A DNA stretch of 64,000 nt from UMGS1696 sp964430105 (GTDB lineage: Bacteria; Bacillota; Clostridia; Oscillospirales; CAG-272), in NCBI GenBank assembly GCA_964430105.1, contig CAYSEF010000001.1:80579-144578 (forward strand), given 5' to 3'. A program made the position numbers and the translations under genes. A model generated the notes under the pieces. It was not told the DNA's origin, searched no databases, and saw nothing but the letters and a program-made list of their open reading frames with translations. Shown here in pieces: positions 41,283 to 50,215 of this stretch (positions are counted from its first letter, which is position 1; the number at the start of each line of letters is the position of its first letter).

Positions 41283-42776
41283 CTAAATCAGAGTTGCAAC
41301 TCTTTCTGCATTTATCTTTGCGGCTTCATCAAGAAGTATGGCTTTTTCAGAAAAGGGTACTTTTTCACCTTTTATGAGCTGATAATCTTCATGCCCTTTA
41401 CCGGCAAAAAGAATAATATCACCCTCATTTGCAATGCGTGCCGCAAACCTTACTGCTTCTTCACGATCTGTTATAGTAGTGTACAGCTTCGATTTGTCAA
41501 AATGCGAAAGTATATCTGCAATTATTTCATCCGGATCCTCAAAATCCGGGTTGTCAGAGGTGATTATTGATAAATCTGCATATTTTGCAGAAACTTCCGC
41601 AAGCTCTTGACGTCTTTCGTAGGTTCTACCACCAACTGAACCGAATACACATATCAAACGCTTTGGTTCATATACACGCAAAACCTCAAGTGCATGAGAC
41701 AGACTGAATCCGTTGTGAGCATAATCGATAATAAAAGTAACACCATCAATCGCATCCACAATTTCAAATCTGCCATTGATTGATATGGATTTCAGTGCAT
41801 CTGATGCTTCTCGAATAGTGATACCGTATTTCATGCAAGCAGCAATTGCAGCGAGTCCATTATATACGCTGAATTCTCCGGGAGTACGAAGTCTTATGCC
41901 CGTTTTTATTCCATTGTTAACAATATCAAAATCTATTCCCAGCGAAGTCGAGGCACGATACGGACGAATTGCTTCTGCCTTAAAGTCAGCATCATTTTCT
42001 ATACCATATGACACAAGCTCAGTATTCGTCGCATTTATCATATAAGAAGAATGGCGATCATCGGCATTGTATATGATTGTCTTAGCTTCATAATCGGTAA
42101 ATAATTTTCTCTTTGCATCACGATAATCTTCAAAGGTTGGATGTTCTACTCCACCAATATGATCACGGGAAAGATTTGTGAATATTACTGTGTCGAAAGT
42201 TAAACCACAAACACGGTAATTATTCAGTGCTTGAGAAGATACTTCCATGGCTACATGAGTGATACCCGCCTCAACCATCATTGCAAAATATCTGTGTAAT
42301 TCACGACTTTCTGGAGTAGTGTTGACAGTGGGGTAATGCTTGTTGCCTATTTGAATACCATTTGAGCCAATATAAGCGCATTTCAAGCCACATGAATTCA
42401 TGATTTCAGAGATAAGTATGGCAGTTGTTGTCTTTCCTTTTGTGCCTGTCAGACCAATCAGCTTGAGTTTGTCTGAGGGATTACCGAAAAATCTTGCTGA
42501 AAACAAAGCTAACGATTCTCGTGATGATGATACAATTATCTGCACAGCATCTTGCGGAAGATCGAGCTTTTTCTCGACAACAAACGAACGACAGCCTGCG
42601 GAGTAGACCTGGTGAGCATAATCATGCCCATCTACACGAGCACCGGGTAAGCAGAAAAACAGCGTTTCTTCGTTCATGGATTTTCTTGAATCATATTCTA
42701 ACGCTGTAATATTAACGCTATCTGCATTTCCTGAAACAGTGCATGAAAACGCAGATAAAAGTTCGGATAAAACCAT
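41283..42776 (-). CDS. murE: UDP-N-acetylmuramyl-tripeptide synthetase (MurE), probably not DAP type
   Basis: A 497-residue Mur ligase that adds the third amino acid to UDP-MurNAc-L-Ala-D-Glu. ATP site Gly-Thr-Lys-Gly-Lys-Thr-Thr-Thr is at 111-118, the carbamylated-Lys region follows Leu-Ser-Arg-Asp-His, and the amino-acid specificity loop reads Asp408-Asn-Pro-Asp411. DAP-adding enzymes have Asp-Asn-Pro-Arg, so this one more likely adds Lys or another diamino acid (inference from the motif). It is the last of four genes (asparagine synthetase, ATP-grasp, racemase, murE) with a 3-base gap to the racemase, a set known from D-Asp cross-bridge makers. Confidence 0.88.
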   Translation of the reverse strand: MVLSELLSAFSCTVSGNADSVNITALEYDSRKSMNEETLFFCLPGARVDGHDYAHQVYSAGCRSFVVEKKLDLPQDAVQIIVSSSRESLALFSARFFGNPSDKLKLIGLTGTKGKTTTAILISEIMNSCGLKCAYIGSNGIQIGNKHYPTVNTTPESRELHRYFAMMVEAGITHVAMEVSSQALNNYRVCGLTFDTVIFTNLSRDHIGGVEHPTFEDYRDAKRKLFTDYEAKTIIYNADDRHSSYMINATNTELVSYGIENDADFKAEAIRPYRASTSLGIDFDIVNNGIKTGIRLRTPGEFSVYNGLAAIAACMKYGITIREASDALKSISINGRFEIVDAIDGVTFIIDYAHNGFSLSHALEVLRVYEPKRLICVFGSVGGRTYERRQELAEVSAKYADLSIITSDNPDFEDPDEIIADILSHFDKSKLYTTITDREEAVRFAARIANEGDIILFAGKGHEDYQLIKGEKVPFSEKAILLDEAAKINAERVATLI

Positions 42777-42779
42777 AAA

Positions 42780-43514
42780 TTACTCCTCAAATGATGCAAA
42801 GCTGGGTGGAAATCCTATAGTTTGATGTCCCATCAGATGTATTGCACAGTTCGCCAAAGCTTCAAGCGAATCGACAAATCTTTCGTCAGTGATTTTTTTC
42901 CCGATAAGCGAAAGCTCCGTGCAACCGAGAATAGCACAATCACAGCCACTCTTAAACATCGGCTCGGTTATTTCATAAAGAACTTCAGGTTCGGGAATAA
43001 TTCCGCTTTTTACATCTTTATAAATGATTTCCATCAGCTTTTTACGACTGAATTCATTCGGAATCATCCATTCCAAACCGAAATTATTAAGTTCACGCTG
43101 ATAAGTTTCTGTTGAAATTGTGCCGTCTGTTGCAAGTATGGCGGCTTTTTTGTAACCACATCTCTTGATATGGCGAACAGTTTCCGTGATTATGCTCGGC
43201 ATTGGTACATTGACAGCTTTGCGTACTTCTTCGATAAAGTAATGTGCGGTGTTGCAGGGAATTACTATAGCTGTCGCACCATATCTTTCCAAAGATATGG
43301 CATCTTCAACCATCGCATTCAAAGGACTTTCGGTGCTTTTTCCAAGTATAAAATCTGTTCTGTCTGGGGTAGTGGCTCTGCTTGAGAGGATGATATCGAT
43401 ATGTTCCTGATCGCGTAAGGCTTTTGTATGTTCGGTAATAAGCTCGTAAAAATAAGCACTGGACATTGGACCAAGTCCGCCGATTATTCCAAGAAGCTTT
43501 CTTTTTTCTTCCAT
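42780..43514 (-). CDS. Aspartate/glutamate racemase family protein
   Basis: A 244-residue cofactor-independent racemase with two catalytic Cys: Pro-Cys-Asn-Thr-Ala-His and Leu-Gly-Cys-Thr-Glu-Leu. The opening Ile-Gly-Gly-Leu-Gly-Pro-Met-Ser-Ser is typical of aspartate racemase rather than MurI. ATG at 43514 follows GGAG; the frame opens further up at 43613 inside the previous gene. With the ATP-grasp and asparagine synthetase genes it would supply D-Asp for the peptidoglycan cross-bridge (established for the Enterococcus faecium Rac/Asl pair; applied here by analogy). Confidence 0.88.
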   Translation of the reverse strand: MEEKRKLLGIIGGLGPMSSAYFYELITEHTKALRDQEHIDIILSSRATTPDRTDFILGKSTESPLNAMVEDAISLERYGATAIVIPCNTAHYFIEEVRKAVNVPMPSIITETVRHIKRCGYKKAAILATDGTISTETYQRELNNFGLEWMIPNEFSRKKLMEIIYKDVKSGIIPEPEVLYEITEPMFKSGCDCAILGCTELSLIGKKITDERFVDSLEALANCAIHLMGHQTIGFPPSFASFEE

Positions 43515-43542
43515 TGTTTTGTATCTCCTCTCGAAGGAATTT

Positions 43543-44775
43543 TTACGATTTTTTGGGATAATATACTTTGAATTTTTTCTTTTGACGTCTGAGCTGTTCA
43601 ACAACACATACAAATCTTAGCGGATTCATCCACAAATCGGGCTTATACCATACAGAGGATGATTCAAGTCCTGATTTATTGAGCTGTTTTGCAGTTTCAA
43701 CAAGCGTTTTGTCCTCTGTGTATGTGTATGCAGTGGTTTTTGGAATATGATGCCAAAATACTGATTTTTCCACACGAATACAGTCATCTCCGTTTGACTC
43801 TAATACTTCATTTGCGAGCTTTGCAACATTCAGTCCGGAGGCTGTTAAGTAGAAATTGCTTCGTCCCTGTCTGAGGTTTATCTCAAATACACGGAAATCG
43901 TCAGTTGTACCTTCACGCAATTTGATATCGAAGTTTGCAAAACCGGTATAATGCATAGCTTCGAGCATATCCTTGATTTTTTCTGCAATCGGCAAATTCG
44001 AAACAGGCTCAGTAACTATAGCCGCATGATTTCCAAGACCCTTTGGCGTGTGTTCTTCGAGCATAGTATGACCGAGACACATCGCACGTACTTTTCCATG
44101 TTCATCAGAAAATGTGGTAAATACACGCATTTGCGAATCTCCACCATCGATCATTTCCTGTAATATGATCTTATCAGGGTATCCTGAGGCGTATATTTCG
44201 TTGATTATTTTTTCAGCATCTTCGGGTGAATGTGCTGTGTAAACTTTTTTCATGCCGTGGAATTCGTGCTTCCAATAATCCGCACTTGATGATGGTTTAA
44301 CAATTATTGGATATTTGAAACCAAGTGCAGCCTCAGTCAATTTACTTTTTTCAGTAGCATTACTTAAAACTACAGTAGCAGGGTATGGAATACCAAATTT
44401 CTCACAGGTTTCGTAAAATTCTGCTTTTTTTGCAACAGTTGTAAGCATTTCAGCCTGCGGATATGGAATAACGTAATCAGATAGTTCTTCACGATTACGT
44501 ATTATCATAGCAACATAATCGTCAGTACAGCCAAACAGTACAAGTCTGTCACCTATATGAGCGTCTGCGAATCTGTGCAGAGTATCGAGCATGACTTCAT
44601 CCTTGTCAATGTTTGGAATACAGCGGAAGTTTATTATTTTAGAGTATTTTGTAGCTGACACAGCGTAACGACCGAAAGCATAGGATTTGACACCATACTG
44701 TTCATGGAACGCACGTGCGACATTATAGCAATTTAAGTCAGCACCCAAAAGAACCGGTGTGATTTGTTTGTCCAT
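43543..44775 (-). CDS. ATP-grasp ligase, likely D-aspartate ligase for the peptidoglycan side chain
   Basis: A 410-residue ATP-grasp enzyme. Visible are Tyr-Pro-Ile-Ile-Val-Lys-Pro-Ser (ATP lysine, about residue 147-154), Gln-Glu-Met-Ile-Asp-Gly-Gly, and Phe-Glu-Ile-Asn-Leu-Arg-Gln-Gly-Arg-Ser (metal Glu and Asn). D-aspartate ligases (AslA/Aslfm) are ATP-grasp proteins of this size, which add D-Asp to the Lys side chain of the precursor. The neighbours racemase, asparagine synthetase and MurE support this. A generic carboxylate-amine ligase remains possible. ATG at 44775 follows GAGGT; the frame opens at 44829, overlapping the asnB end. Confidence 0.72.
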   Translation of the reverse strand: MDKQITPVLLGADLNCYNVARAFHEQYGVKSYAFGRYAVSATKYSKIINFRCIPNIDKDEVMLDTLHRFADAHIGDRLVLFGCTDDYVAMIIRNREELSDYVIPYPQAEMLTTVAKKAEFYETCEKFGIPYPATVVLSNATEKSKLTEAALGFKYPIIVKPSSSADYWKHEFHGMKKVYTAHSPEDAEKIINEIYASGYPDKIILQEMIDGGDSQMRVFTTFSDEHGKVRAMCLGHTMLEEHTPKGLGNHAAIVTEPVSNLPIAEKIKDMLEAMHYTGFANFDIKLREGTTDDFRVFEINLRQGRSNFYLTASGLNVAKLANEVLESNGDDCIRVEKSVFWHHIPKTTAYTYTEDKTLVETAKQLNKSGLESSSVWYKPDLWMNPLRFVCVVEQLRRQKKKFKVYYPKKS

Positions 44776-44804
44776 GATGAAATTACCTCGTTTTTGTAAA
44801 TGAC

Positions 44805-46646
44805 TTAACCTATAAACTGTCCGTGCCATGTAAGGAACGTGTATGCAGTCCAGATTTTTCTTTGATTGTTTGAAATGTTGTTTTTGTGATCATCAAGCAA
44901 TTTCATGAGTGCATTCTGATCAAAATATTCTGCAGCAACATCGGACGAGAAGGCTTGTTTTACGATATTGTAGTACTTGTCCTCTCTGAACCATTGACGA
45001 ATCGGAACAGGGAAGCCTTTCTTGGGTCTATGTGCCCATTCGTCGGGTAAAGTCTTGTTAGCGGCAGTTCTGAGTACAGCTTTTGTATCTTTTCCGTCAA
45101 TCTTATAGTTTGCAGGTAACATTTGAGCTTCAGCCATAACCTCTTTATCGAGATATGGTACACGAAGCTCAATAGAATGTGCCATCGACATCTTGTCAGC
45201 TTTAAGCAGAATGTCTCCGGGGAGCCAAAGATTGAGATCGAGATATTGTTTTTTCTCCAGCTCCGAAAGATCCTTCACTTTGTCATAGATCGGTTTTGTG
45301 ATATCATGTACAGAGGGGCCTTTTTTGTATTTATCACGCAAAATTGAGACTGCTTCATTTTCGGGGAAGACAAGAGCCTGACCTATGAAGTAATCCTCCG
45401 GACGACCGCTGTTCTTAATTATGAAATCATGACCCTTGAAGTAAGGCAAATGCTTTGCAACGCCTGCCGCACCAAGTCTGAGGAATGATGGAATCTTTCT
45501 GTATTTTGATGCAAGACCGTGAACATCGTATTCCTCATATCCTGCCCAAATTTCGTCGGCACCTTCGCCTGACAGAACTACAGTAACGTGTTCTGAAGCA
45601 AGCTTAGAAAGAAAATAAAGAGGTACGGATGATGGATTGGACTGAGGTTCGTCCATGTGATACTGTATCTTAGCAAAAGCATCAAAGCATTCGTCAGCGG
45701 TGAGATGTTTGAGATAATTTTGTACACCAAGACGTTCTGAAAGTTCCTTAGCCTCGCTTGTTTCGTCGAATTTTTCATAATTAAATCCAACTGAAAAAGT
45801 TTCGTTTGGCATTAAAGTGGCAGTAATATAAGATGAATCGACACCACCTGACAGGAACGAACCCACCTTGACATCACTAATTCTGTGAGCTGCAACAGAT
45901 TCATGCACACGAGCATCTATCTGTTCTGCTGCCTCTGCATATGACAGGGAAGTTTTTCTTGAGAAATCTACATCCCAGTAGCGTGTGATCGACATTTTCT
46001 TGTTTTTCAGTACAAAATAATGTGCAGGAGGAAGCTTGAAAGTGTTTTTAAAGAAGGTTTCCTCTTGTGAAGAATATTGGAAAGTCAAATACGCTCTAAG
46101 TGCATTTTCGTTCATCTGTGGCTTAAATGACGGATGCTCAAGAAATGACTTGATTTCTGATCCAAAAATCATATTGTTATCAGCCAGTTTTGCATAGTAA
46201 AATGGCTTGATACCAAACGGATCACGTGCACCGTATAGAGTAGATGTTTTTTTGTCCCAAATAACGAATGCGAACATTCCACGGAGCTTTTCTGCGAGCT
46301 TTTCGCCCCATTCTTCGTAGCCATGTACAAGTACTTCAGTATCACAGCGTGTCTTAAAAATATGCCCTTTAGCTATAAGATCATCACGCAGCTCTGCGAA
46401 GTTGTAGACTTCACCGTTGTATACAATAACAACAGAACCATCCTCGTTGTACATAGGCTGCGAACCATCAGATAAATCGATAATTGAGAGTCTGCGGAAA
46501 CCAAGCGTAATGCTGTCTCCATCATGTTCACCACTTATATGATAACCATCGGAATCAGGTCCACGGTGGATGATTCTGTCAGCCATACGACGGATAACAT
46601 CCTCACGATGATCAATAATTCCTGTAAATCCAATAAAACCGCACAT
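44805..46646 (-). CDS. asnB: Asparagine synthetase (glutamine-hydrolysing)
   Basis: A 613-residue AsnB. The N-terminal Ntn glutaminase begins Met-Cys-Gly-Phe with catalytic Cys2, and the synthetase domain has the PP-loop Leu-Ser-Gly-Gly-Val-Asp-Ser-Ser (about 263-270). It uses glutamine and ATP to amidate aspartate. In lactic acid bacteria an AsnB-like enzyme (AsnH) amidates the D-Asp of the peptidoglycan cross-bridge; as first gene of the racemase/ligase/murE set this one may do the same. A weak promoter box TATAAT (complement 46692-46697) lies upstream. Confidence 0.9.
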   Translation of the reverse strand: MCGFIGFTGIIDHREDVIRRMADRIIHRGPDSDGYHISGEHDGDSITLGFRRLSIIDLSDGSQPMYNEDGSVVIVYNGEVYNFAELRDDLIAKGHIFKTRCDTEVLVHGYEEWGEKLAEKLRGMFAFVIWDKKTSTLYGARDPFGIKPFYYAKLADNNMIFGSEIKSFLEHPSFKPQMNENALRAYLTFQYSSQEETFFKNTFKLPPAHYFVLKNKKMSITRYWDVDFSRKTSLSYAEAAEQIDARVHESVAAHRISDVKVGSFLSGGVDSSYITATLMPNETFSVGFNYEKFDETSEAKELSERLGVQNYLKHLTADECFDAFAKIQYHMDEPQSNPSSVPLYFLSKLASEHVTVVLSGEGADEIWAGYEEYDVHGLASKYRKIPSFLRLGAAGVAKHLPYFKGHDFIIKNSGRPEDYFIGQALVFPENEAVSILRDKYKKGPSVHDITKPIYDKVKDLSELEKKQYLDLNLWLPGDILLKADKMSMAHSIELRVPYLDKEVMAEAQMLPANYKIDGKDTKAVLRTAANKTLPDEWAHRPKKGFPVPIRQWFREDKYYNIVKQAFSSDVAAEYFDQNALMKLLDDHKNNISNNQRKIWTAYTFLTWHGQFIG

Positions 46647-46860
46647 ATAATAAACCTTTCGGATATTGTCAAAAATACATTACATCGTAATATTATAACA
46701 CAAATATCTGCGTAAATAAATATACAATGTAAGAATTTTTTTGATTTTGGACAGATTTATTCTGTTTATCATGCTAATTCTATCATGTTTTAAGTTCTGT
46801 ATCCATGAGATAATCTAACAAGCTTAAATATTGCGGATTTTCGGTTTTATGTGATGATAA

Positions 46861-46909
46861 AAATACAGCGTTTCATGTTGAATAAGACATATCACGAAAC
46901 GCTGTATTT
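46861..46909. terminator. Terminator of the FNT channel gene
   Basis: AAATACAGCGTTTC (46861-46874) pairs perfectly over 14 bases with GAAACGCTGTATTT (46896-46909). Confidence 0.88.
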
Positions 46910-46929
46910 AACTTGATTTATTCTTTTTG

Positions 46930-47529
46930 TTATTTAGTCCATTTTGTCAGCAGTGGAACGAGCATACCGCCTACTGAATTTCCAAGCACGACAATTACAA
47001 TAAACAAGAATGACGGAACGGTAAATGAACGAGCAAGGAAAAAATAGAACATATCTGCAATAGAATGCTCAAATCCGGAGAGAATGAATACGGGCACACA
47101 GAAAAATATCGCAGAGAGGGTGTTCTTCTGCTTGTAGCACCAAACAGCAGTGTACATCAACACACCGCAAAGCACACTTGCCATGAAAATCTGTGCATAA
47201 GAGTTAATGGCGAGCTTGTTTGCAACTAAAGTAGCCGAAGTGTCTATAAGTGCGGGGCGAGCAATACCAACAATAAATGAGCCTGCCAGTGTACCAAGCG
47301 CATTTCCGATAAGACAGCCACCGAGCGAAATGAAATCGCTTTTTGTGTGACTCCATATGATCATTCCTACCTTGCCTGTGAAAAGCTGTAAGCCTATCAG
47401 ACATATCGATAAAAGTGCAACCGAAAAGAGAATCGCTCCAACTACCTTGTTTTCGCACGAAAGATAGACAGCACCGCCAATTGATATAAACAATCCTGCG
47501 GCGGTTCCTTCAAGAATACTTTTTTTCAT
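46930..47529 (-). CDS. Formate/nitrite transporter (FNT) family protein, short
   Basis: A 199-residue membrane protein with six hydrophobic segments and FNT marks: Gly-Thr-Ala-Ala-Gly-Leu-Phe-Ile-Ser-Ile-Gly-Gly in helix 1, Leu-Phe-Thr-Gly-Lys after helix 2 (omega-loop region), and Gly-Phe-Glu-His-Ser-Ile-Ala-Asp-Met-Phe near residue 152, which holds the central His. FNT channels usually have 250-280 residues, so loops and termini are trimmed. Likely substrate is formate, nitrite or a similar small anion. ATG at 47529 follows GAGG; the open frame from 47634 has no support. Single gene. Confidence 0.83.
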   Translation of the reverse strand: MKKSILEGTAAGLFISIGGAVYLSCENKVVGAILFSVALLSICLIGLQLFTGKVGMIIWSHTKSDFISLGGCLIGNALGTLAGSFIVGIARPALIDTSATLVANKLAINSYAQIFMASVLCGVLMYTAVWCYKQKNTLSAIFFCVPVFILSGFEHSIADMFYFFLARSFTVPSFLFIVIVVLGNSVGGMLVPLLTKWTK

Positions 47530-47664
47530 AATAAACCTCAGAAATGCTACATTTTGTTGCAAGAAATATAACATATATTTGTGAACGTAGTATGAATTTA
47601 GAGAAATTTGTGTAATCCCCATATTATTTATCAAAGGAATTTAAAAATGTTGTCAACAATATTC

Positions 47665-47693
47665 TTGAAAAAACAGTAAAAATGTGATATAAT
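47665..47693 (+). promoter_or_regulatory. Promoter for the pcrA gene
   Basis: TTGAAA at 47665-47670, 17-base spacer, TATAAT at 47688-47693, 34 bases before the ATG. Confidence 0.65.
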
Positions 47694-47727
47694 AATAACG
47701 ATTATTTTAATGAAGTGAGCGTAATAC

Positions 47728-50139
47728 ATGACAGATCAATATATCAGACAGTCTTACCTTGAAGCAAAGCGTAAACTGTTCGACAAGTATTATGAAAACC
47801 TGAATGATAAACAGCGCGAAGCAGTCTATCACGTTGATGGACCGTTGCTTATATTGGCAGGTGCCGGAAGCGGAAAAACGACTGTTCTCGTAAACAGAAT
47901 CGCACATATCATACGATATGGAAATGCATACCATTCTGACCTGGTTCCGACCGATGTGTCTGAGCAGGATATAGCCGAAATTGAATCAGCATCTGCTCTT
48001 CCGCATGATGAGCTTGGCGAATACCTTACAAGATTTGCCGTAAATCCTCCACAGCCTTGGCAGGTTATGGCGATTACATTCACAAATAAAGCAGCGCGTG
48101 AGATCAAAGCGAGAATTGGCTCTATTTTTGGTGAAGACAGTGAGGAATTGAAAGATATTCGCTCAGGCACTTTCCATTCGATATGTGTTCAAATACTGCG
48201 TAGATATGGCGAAGCTATAGGCTATAACCGTAATTTCACAATATGTGATACAGATGACAGCAAAAAACAGCTTAATCTCTGTATGAAACAGTTGCATATT
48301 GATGATAAAATGCTTCCCGTTAAATCCGTTCAGAATGCTATCAGCCGTGCTAAGGATAAGCTGATGGAGCCTGACGAATATGAAAGACAAGCAGGAAATG
48401 ACGTAAAATTCAAGCAGATTGCCCAGATATATCACCTCTATGCAGAGAAGCTTAAGGCGCAGAATCTTCTTGATTTTGACGATATTATCATGCAAACAGT
48501 AAAGCTTCTTACCACTTGCGAGGATGTGCGTTCTCTATTGCAAAACCGTTATCGCTATGTGTGTGTTGACGAGTATCAGGATACAAACTATGCACAGCTT
48601 GAATTGACTCTTCTTTTGTCGGCAAAACATAAGAATATTATGGTAGTAGGTGACGATGACCAGAGTATTTATAAATTCCGCGGTGCAGTAATTGAGAATA
48701 TTCTGACTTTTGATAAAAATTATGATGAAACATCGGTAATTAAACTCGAAGAAAACTACCGTTCAACTAAAACCATACTTAACGCTGCTAATAATGTCAT
48801 TTCTCATAATGACGGAAGAATGGGAAAGACTCTGTGGACGAATGGTGCAGAAGGCGATAAAATAGTTATAAAGTGCCTCGGAAATCAGAACGACGAAGGA
48901 AGATTCATTGCCGATGCGGTTTCGCGTGGTGTAAAGGCGGGTGCTTCCTTTAAGGATTATGCGGTTTTGTATCGTATGAATTCGCAGTCACGTTCAGTTG
49001 AACAGGCATTTGCAAAGAGCGGAATCCCATATCGTATGCTTGGTGGAATGCGATTCTTTGATCGTATGGAAGTTAAGGATATAATTGCATATCTTGCACT
49101 TATAAATAATCCCAACGATGATTTGAGACTTCGCAGAATCATTAATACTCCACGTCGAGGAATTGGTGAGAAATCAATTCAGATTGCAGAAGCTCTTGCG
49201 TATGAAGAAGGCTGTCCGCTTCTCGAATTTTTGCGTAGAGCTAAGAGATATAACGCTATTTCGTCTGCTACCGCAAATCAGATGGTTAATTTTGTCTATA
49301 TGATGGATCATTTTCGTGAAGCTGCAGGTACATTGAACGTATCTGCATTGATCGAGATGGTGGTTGAAGAATCCGGTTATTCTAAAATGCTCAATGATAT
49401 GACAGATCTATCAGAGAAAGAGGATCGCCTTAATAACATAGGTGAACTTATTTCAGCGGCAAAAGCTTATGAAGAACAGGCTGAAGAACCATCTCTTGTA
49501 GAGTTCCTTGAGGATGTTGCACTTGTTTCGGATGTTGATAAATACGATGAAACAGCAGATGCAGTGGTTCTTATGACGATACATTCTGCAAAGGGTCTTG
49601 AATTCCCAACTGTTTTCTTGCCCGGCATGGAAGAGAATATCTTCCCAAGCTTCCAGACAATAATGAATCCTGAAGAGATCGAGGAAGAACGTCGCCTTGC
49701 ATATGTAGCTATCACAAGAGCGAAAAAACAGCTTGTAATTACACACGCACATGACAGAATGCTCAACGGAAGAACAAGCTCCAATAAGCTTTCAAGATTT
49801 GCTGAGGAAATTCCGGCAGAACTTACCGAACGTGAAGATGAAACTCCGGACGAAAATGAACTTCGACAGCTTCGTCAGCGACCTCAGAAGCAGAAGCCTA
49901 TCAACTACTTTGTAAATGAAACTTCAAAACGCTCTCCCGCACTTACTAATTTGAAGCCACAGAAGTCTCAAACAACGGCATTCGTAGTTGGTGACCAGGT
50001 GCAACACGTTACTTTTGGCACGGGTGTTATACTTTCTTCCAAACCTATGGGTGGCGATACACTTTATGAGATAGCGTTCGAAAAGGTTGGTACAAAGAAG
50101 CTTATGGCAACTTATGCAAGACTAAAAAAAGTAGAATAA
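47728..50139 (+). CDS. pcrA: ATP-dependent DNA helicase PcrA/UvrD
   Basis: An 803-residue superfamily 1A helicase. Walker A is Gly-Ala-Gly-Ser-Gly-Lys-Thr-Thr (45-52), motif II Val-Asp-Glu-Tyr-Gln-Asp-Thr-Asn (about 280-287), followed by Gly-Asp-Asp-Asp-Gln-Ser-Ile-Tyr and the C-terminal motif VI Val-Ala-Ile-Thr-Arg-Ala. The last 50 residues (Val-Thr-Phe-Gly-Thr-Gly-Val-Ile) are the Tudor-like RNA-polymerase-binding end of PcrA. It unwinds DNA in repair and clears replication blocks. Its N-terminal insert around residues 70-110 is longer than usual. Confidence 0.94.
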   Translation: MTDQYIRQSYLEAKRKLFDKYYENLNDKQREAVYHVDGPLLILAGAGSGKTTVLVNRIAHIIRYGNAYHSDLVPTDVSEQDIAEIESASALPHDELGEYLTRFAVNPPQPWQVMAITFTNKAAREIKARIGSIFGEDSEELKDIRSGTFHSICVQILRRYGEAIGYNRNFTICDTDDSKKQLNLCMKQLHIDDKMLPVKSVQNAISRAKDKLMEPDEYERQAGNDVKFKQIAQIYHLYAEKLKAQNLLDFDDIIMQTVKLLTTCEDVRSLLQNRYRYVCVDEYQDTNYAQLELTLLLSAKHKNIMVVGDDDQSIYKFRGAVIENILTFDKNYDETSVIKLEENYRSTKTILNAANNVISHNDGRMGKTLWTNGAEGDKIVIKCLGNQNDEGRFIADAVSRGVKAGASFKDYAVLYRMNSQSRSVEQAFAKSGIPYRMLGGMRFFDRMEVKDIIAYLALINNPNDDLRLRRIINTPRRGIGEKSIQIAEALAYEEGCPLLEFLRRAKRYNAISSATANQMVNFVYMMDHFREAAGTLNVSALIEMVVEESGYSKMLNDMTDLSEKEDRLNNIGELISAAKAYEEQAEEPSLVEFLEDVALVSDVDKYDETADAVVLMTIHSAKGLEFPTVFLPGMEENIFPSFQTIMNPEEIEEERRLAYVAITRAKKQLVITHAHDRMLNGRTSSNKLSRFAEEIPAELTEREDETPDENELRQLRQRPQKQKPINYFVNETSKRSPALTNLKPQKSQTTAFVVGDQVQHVTFGTGVILSSKPMGGDTLYEIAFEKVGTKKLMATYARLKKVE

Positions 50140-50215
50140 TCATCTATCGCATAAGTTTACTAAATATGAACTAAGATTTATACTCTCTATATTTCTATAC
50201 AAGGAAGGAACCTGT

